Shown piece after piece: positions 5,886 to 6,285 of a stretch of 6,285 nt of DNA. The stretch lies in contig JAFNVK010000116.1 of NCBI GenBank assembly GCA_017379815.1, positions 1 to 6,285 of the forward strand. Direction: 5' to 3'. Position 1 is the stretch's first letter, and each line of letters opens with the position of its first letter. Source of the stretch: Clostridia bacterium. GTDB taxonomy: Bacteria; Bacillota; Clostridia; Oscillospirales; CAG-272. A program made the translations under genes and the position numbers. The notes beneath the pieces are model-generated. The model saw nothing but the letters and a program-made list of their open reading frames with translations. It did not search any database and had not been told where the DNA came from.

Positions 5886-6285
5886 ATGCATTACGAAAAA
5901 TCCTGCGGCGCGCTGGTTTTGCGGCGCGGCGAGGACGAAAAATGGTATATTCTGATGATCCGTCATAAGCACGGTGGGCATCGGTCCTTCCCGAAGGGAC
6001 ATATGGAACGGGGAGAAACCGAATACATGACGGCCGTTCGCGAGGTCTATGAGGAAACCTCGGTGCAGATCCGCATCAACACCGATTTCCGCGAAACGGT
6101 GCATTATTCTCCGCTTCCGGGCGTGTCCAAGGAGGTCGTCTATTTCCTGACCACCACCCAGCAGGAAACGATCCGTCCGCAGGAGGGCGAGATCGCGGAG
6201 GTGGAATGGGTTCCCGTAGAGGAGGCCGAGGCCTCCCTCACGCACGAGAATGACAAGACGGTCTTCCGCGCCGCCATGAAGAAGC
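5886..6285 (+). CDS. Nudix hydrolase, Ap4A-hydrolase-like (3' end outside window)
   Basis: The frame stays open from ATG 5886 to the window edge (133 complete codons), so the gene is cut only by the window. It starts MHYEKSCGALVLRR, as in bis(5'-nucleosyl)-tetraphosphatases of the MutT/Nudix superfamily. The Nudix box is FPKGHMERGE (35-44) plus REVYEETSV (52-60). It has G38, E44, R52, E53, E56 and E57 in the canonical spacing G-x5-E-x7-RE-x2-EE; the metal-binding glutamates are present. The Gly usually found near the end of the box is Ser59. Such enzymes cleave dinucleoside polyphosphates such as Ap4A, which form as side products of aminoacyl-tRNA synthetases under stress; the substrate here is inferred. 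The gene is 62 nt after infB with no terminator between, so co-transcription is likely. A strand of E/V-rich sequence (about 100-115, EGEIAEVEWVPVEEA) matches the usual C-terminal part of the fold. Confidence 0.88.
   Translation, partial: MHYEKSCGALVLRRGEDEKWYILMIRHKHGGHRSFPKGHMERGETEYMTAVREVYEETSVQIRINTDFRETVHYSPLPGVSKEVVYFLTTTQQETIRPQEGEIAEVEWVPVEEAEASLTHENDKTVFRAAMKK

Overview
This window carries the front part of the conserved nusA-infB translation/transcription operon of a Gram-positive bacterium of the phylum Bacillota, most likely a GC-rich member of class Clostridia. The placement rests on three points. The gene order is rimP - nusA - ylxR (rnpM) - ylxQ - infB, and the ylxR/ylxQ pair between nusA and infB is typical of Bacillota. 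NusA is short (341 aa) and stops right after its second KH domain, without the C-terminal acidic repeats of proteobacterial NusA. The genes have strong AGGAGG-type ribosome binding sites and GC-rich codon use. I cannot name a genus from sequence alone.

Layout. Bases 1-445 hold no gene. The first 210 bases are a cluster of palindromes: a 47-nt imperfect hairpin, a perfect 12-bp stem, and a chain of short hairpins with three-base loops joined by an ATTTCAT/ATTTCTT linker. An AT-rich stretch and a near-consensus promoter (TTGCAA, 17 bp, TATACT with a TG extension) follow at 289-317. The leader of roughly 120 nt then holds a terminator-like hairpin with an interrupted T tract (346-379). This is the place where a NusA-sensitive attenuator is expected in Bacillota. 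From 446 to 5823 five genes follow on the + strand with gaps of 77, 5, -11 and 87 nt. After a 62-nt gap with no terminator, a Nudix hydrolase gene of the diadenosine-tetraphosphatase type begins at 5886 and runs off the window end.

How the genes work together. RimP helps mature the 30S subunit. NusA controls pausing and termination and probably feeds back on this operon through the leader. YlxR/RnpM and YlxQ are small RNA-binding proteins, linked to RNase P and to kink-turn RNA respectively. InfB brings initiator tRNA to the 30S subunit. The Nudix enzyme, probably an Ap4A-type hydrolase, occupies the position where rbfA usually follows infB.

The least ordinary parts are the roughly 375-residue disordered linker of IF2, which contains two different tandem repeat arrays, the non-coding palindrome cluster upstream, and the Nudix gene behind infB. 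I see no mobile element with a transposase, no CRISPR array, no tRNA or rRNA, and no clearly new enzymatic system.
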